Positions 45,804 through 46,453 of a stretch of 46,453 nucleotides of DNA are shown here, in pieces. This DNA is from Deltaproteobacteria bacterium Ga0077550 (GTDB lineage: Bacteria > Myxococcota_A > Polyangia > Nannocystales > Nannocystaceae): contig LNFB01000168.1 of NCBI GenBank assembly GCA_001464385.1, positions 1-46,453 on the forward strand. The letters run 5' to 3'. Within the stretch, counting starts at the first letter, position 1. Every line of letters begins with the position of its first letter. A program made the translations under genes and the position numbers. The notes under the pieces are model-generated. The model made no database searches. It was not told the origin of the DNA and saw only the letters and a list, made by a program, of their open reading frames with translations.

Positions 45804-46453
45804 ATGGCGAGGGCGCGCGCGCTCGTGGTGGTGGCGATGCTCTGCGCGGGCGGCTCGGGCCGGGCGCAGGCGGAGCCGTCGTCGCGCCCGTACGTCGGCG
45901 TCAGCGCGACGCCCCACGACGGCCCGGTCGAGGTCATCACGCCGCCACCGGAGCCACCGCGGCCCGAGCCGGTCGTGGTCCCGCCCGAGGCCGCGCCGCT
46001 CGAGGCCCCGACGCGTCGCGCCGAGGTGGCGCCGCCCGACGTCCGCGTCGTCCGCGTCGACACCGACGCCCTGGGTGGCAGCACCCGCGCCGACGCCTTC
46101 GCCCACGCCGGCGCGCGCACGGTCGTGTCGGTGCGCCGCGCGATGGAGCGCGGGGCGGGCAGTGTCGGTGAGGCGCTCGACCGCGTGCCGGGCGTGCGGG
46201 CCCTCGACGGCATCGCGGGCACCGCCGGTCCGACGCGGCTGAACGTCGCGGTGCGCGGCGCGAGCCCGCGACTGTCCGAGGACGCCACCGTGCTCCTCGA
46301 CGAGGTGCCGATCGCGATGGCGCCGTACAGCCAGCCCGAGCTGTCGCTGTTCCCGATCTCGCTGTTCTCGATCGATCGCATCGACGCGGTGCGCAGCGGC
46401 GCGACCACGCGGTTCGGCCCGACGACCGTCGGCGGCGTGTTCAACCTGGTGTC
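45804..46453 (+). CDS. FecA-like TonB-dependent outer-membrane receptor, N-terminal part
   Basis: 216 codons before the window ends; the frame is open at the end. MARARALVVVAMLCAGGSGRAQAEP is a Sec signal. A Pro/Glu-rich stretch to about residue 80 may span the periplasm. The plug domain starts near residue 110 (SVGEALDRVPGVRALDGIAG) and continues with LNVAVRGASPRLSEDATVLL, DEVPIAMAPYSQPELSLFP and RFGPTTVGGVFNLV. These align closely with the plug of E. coli FecA ('RGLxPRLSPRSTVLLDGIPxAxAPYGQPQLS'), the ferric citrate receptor. The ligand may be ferric citrate or another ferric chelate. The start is chosen from the signal peptide and the 3-bp spacing to the lipoprotein stop. Confidence 0.9.
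   Translation, partial: MARARALVVVAMLCAGGSGRAQAEPSSRPYVGVSATPHDGPVEVITPPPEPPRPEPVVVPPEAAPLEAPTRRAEVAPPDVRVVRVDTDALGGSTRADAFAHAGARTVVSVRRAMERGAGSVGEALDRVPGVRALDGIAGTAGPTRLNVAVRGASPRLSEDATVLLDEVPIAMAPYSQPELSLFPISLFSIDRIDAVRSGATTRFGPTTVGGVFNLV

Overview
This is a very GC-rich window. Its many lipoproteins with Ser/Thr/Gly/Asp-rich linkers behind the lipidated cysteine, beta-propeller lipoproteins, futalosine-route menaquinone genes and ferritin-like lipoprotein point to the Myxococcota, most like the Nannocystis/Plesiocystis group. That placement is inferred from protein style; no rRNA or other marker gene is present. I see no tRNA, rRNA, CRISPR array, insertion sequence or phage gene.

Layout. 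1-3.5 kb: the 3' end of one RND efflux subunit and a complete second one. 3.5-11.3 kb (minus strand): an Uma2-like tail relic, a CheX-type protein, two paralogous propeller lipoproteins, a small membrane protein, a helical lipoprotein and a VAO-type FAD oxidase. 11.4-15.9 kb (plus): an AmpG-like MFS carrier, a ThrE-type exporter, a 58-residue membrane protein and a lipoprotein. 15.9-20.2 kb (minus): a UvrD-like helicase behind a DPP4-type peptidase. 20.3-22.1 kb (plus): a DUF6918-like protein coupled to a MOP-type membrane protein. 22.1-24.8 kb: a TIP30-like dehydrogenase, a small unknown protein, and a DUF4143 AAA ATPase whose start codon is preceded by four direct repeats at an exact 23-bp period.

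24.8-42.1 kb is mostly core metabolism: quinone oxidoreductase, ferritin-like lipoprotein, biotin synthase, a pyruvate dehydrogenase operon (E1alpha, E1beta, E2), glutamine synthetase, a UbiA-family prenyltransferase, MqnB and MqnD of the futalosine pathway, a cob(I)alamin adenosyltransferase, a membrane-anchored unknown with a Pro/Ala tail, and the TCA operon mdh-sucC-sucD.

42.1-46.5 kb is the most interesting part, a metal/cofactor locus. A cobalamin riboswitch (42906-43088, minus) precedes a small lipoprotein of unknown function. Upstream on the same strand is a lipoprotein best matched by context and motifs to low-iron-inducible (Fea1-like) proteins. It diverges from a second lipoprotein followed 3 bp later by a FecA-like TonB-dependent receptor that runs off the window. 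Both divergent start regions carry 7-1-7 Fur-like palindromes. The locus may join iron sensing and B12 sensing in one lipoprotein/receptor system; this is inference.
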